Origin: Bradyrhizobiaceae bacterium
GTDB taxonomy: Bacteria; Pseudomonadota; Alphaproteobacteria; Rhizobiales; Xanthobacteraceae
Direction of reading: 5' to 3'
NCBI GenBank assembly: GCA_020544565.1
Contig: CP078014.1
Location: forward strand, 1,986,016-2,050,015
Length of the DNA: 64,000 bases
The translations under genes and the position numbers were made by a program. The notes beneath the pieces were generated by a model. That model saw nothing but the letters and a program-made list of their open reading frames with translations. It was not told the origin of the DNA and made no database searches. Shown here piece by piece: positions 63,730 to 64,000 of this stretch; position 1 is the first letter of the stretch, and every line of letters starts with the position of its first letter.

Positions 63730-64000
63730 CGGGTGGTCCCGCCCTGTTGCGGCGCAGCCGGGGGCGTGCGACGGTTGAGCTCAGTAAGCGGCAGGTACGG
63801 CACCACGCCGGGTGACGTCGCCGTTGCGCCCTGATCGAGCACGAGCTTGTCGGCTCCGCCCAGAACCTTTTCCATGGTTTCGAGGAAGATACGCTCGCGC
63901 GTCACACCTGGCGCCTTCTTGTATTCGTCATAGACGCTGAGGAAGCGCGCGCTCTGGCCTCGCGCGTCGGCGATGGCCTGCTCGCGATAGCCTTCGGCGG
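63726..64000 (-). CDS. hflK: Protease modulator HflK (C-terminal part; gene continues beyond the window)
   Basis: The last 91 codons are visible. ADARGQSARFLSVYDEYKKAP, TRERIFLETMEKVLGGADKLVLD and the Pro-rich end fit the C-terminus of HflK. It overlaps hflC by 4 bp, and the pair act together with FtsH. Confidence 0.9.
   Translation of the reverse strand, partial: AEGYREQAIADARGQSARFLSVYDEYKKAPGVTRERIFLETMEKVLGGADKLVLDQGATATSPGVVPYLPLTELNRRTPPAAPQQGGTTR

Overview
The window reads as chromosomal DNA of a GC-rich alphaproteobacterium of the Bradyrhizobium / Rhodopseudomonas / Afipia group (Nitrobacteraceae, Hyphomicrobiales). This rests on the conserved housekeeping block at the right end (hflK-hflC-DUF2065-degP, serB, miaA, ilvI-ilvH, ilvC, leuA), on the abundance of Liv-type ABC transporters with acyl-CoA enzymes, and on several dispersed palindromic repeats that I recognise as typical of this family. 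No phage, transposase or CRISPR signature was seen.

Left part (1-13430): the tail of a GlcG/HbpS-like gene, a class III CoA-transferase and two crotonases on the plus strand, a convergent glpD, and a long minus-strand operon. The operon reads GntR regulator, crotonase (PaaG-like), livG, livH, livM, substrate-binding protein, livF, acyl-CoA synthetase. It looks like an uptake and CoA-activation system for an organic acid. Two TTGTC-N-GACAA sites upstream of the regulator are probable operators. A large Gly-rich secreted protein with duplicated LTxxQ modules follows (13531-15207).

Second cluster (15429-22752): an iron-dependent alcohol dehydrogenase diverges from a GntR-cupin-SDR-permease-permease-ATPase-small membrane protein-binding protein operon. 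A 29-bp inverted repeat lies between them. The substrate is unknown.

Third cluster (22821-40916), the most interesting region. A minus-strand operon encodes Fe-alcohol dehydrogenase, thioesterase, crotonase, AttM-like lactonase, an SDR without its catalytic Tyr/Lys, acyl-CoA synthetase and succinate-semialdehyde dehydrogenase. Next come livGFHM, a divergent binding protein, a regulator made of two fused HxlR modules, a molybdenum hydroxylase (large, FeS and FAD subunits) and a CoxG-like protein. A nearly identical 19-bp sequence (ATTAGTCTAGTTATGCAAG and variants) occurs at three promoters of this cluster, which marks it as one regulon. The lactonase, Fe-ADH and SSADH set parallels the gamma-butyrolactone (blc/att) pathway.

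Right part (41105-64000): tRNA-Lys(CTT), a small Spy/CpxP-like protein, a DctPQM TRAP transporter, leuA behind a Leu-rich leader peptide, an MBOAT/SGNH acylation pair, PPK2, an LTA-synthase-like enzyme with a possible Pho box, and ilvC. Two exporters (LysE, EamA) follow an ilvI-small ORF-ilvH operon controlled by a classical attenuator (leader NLLIVVV plus terminator). Then come miaA, serB, degP, DUF2065, hflC and the 3' end of hflK.
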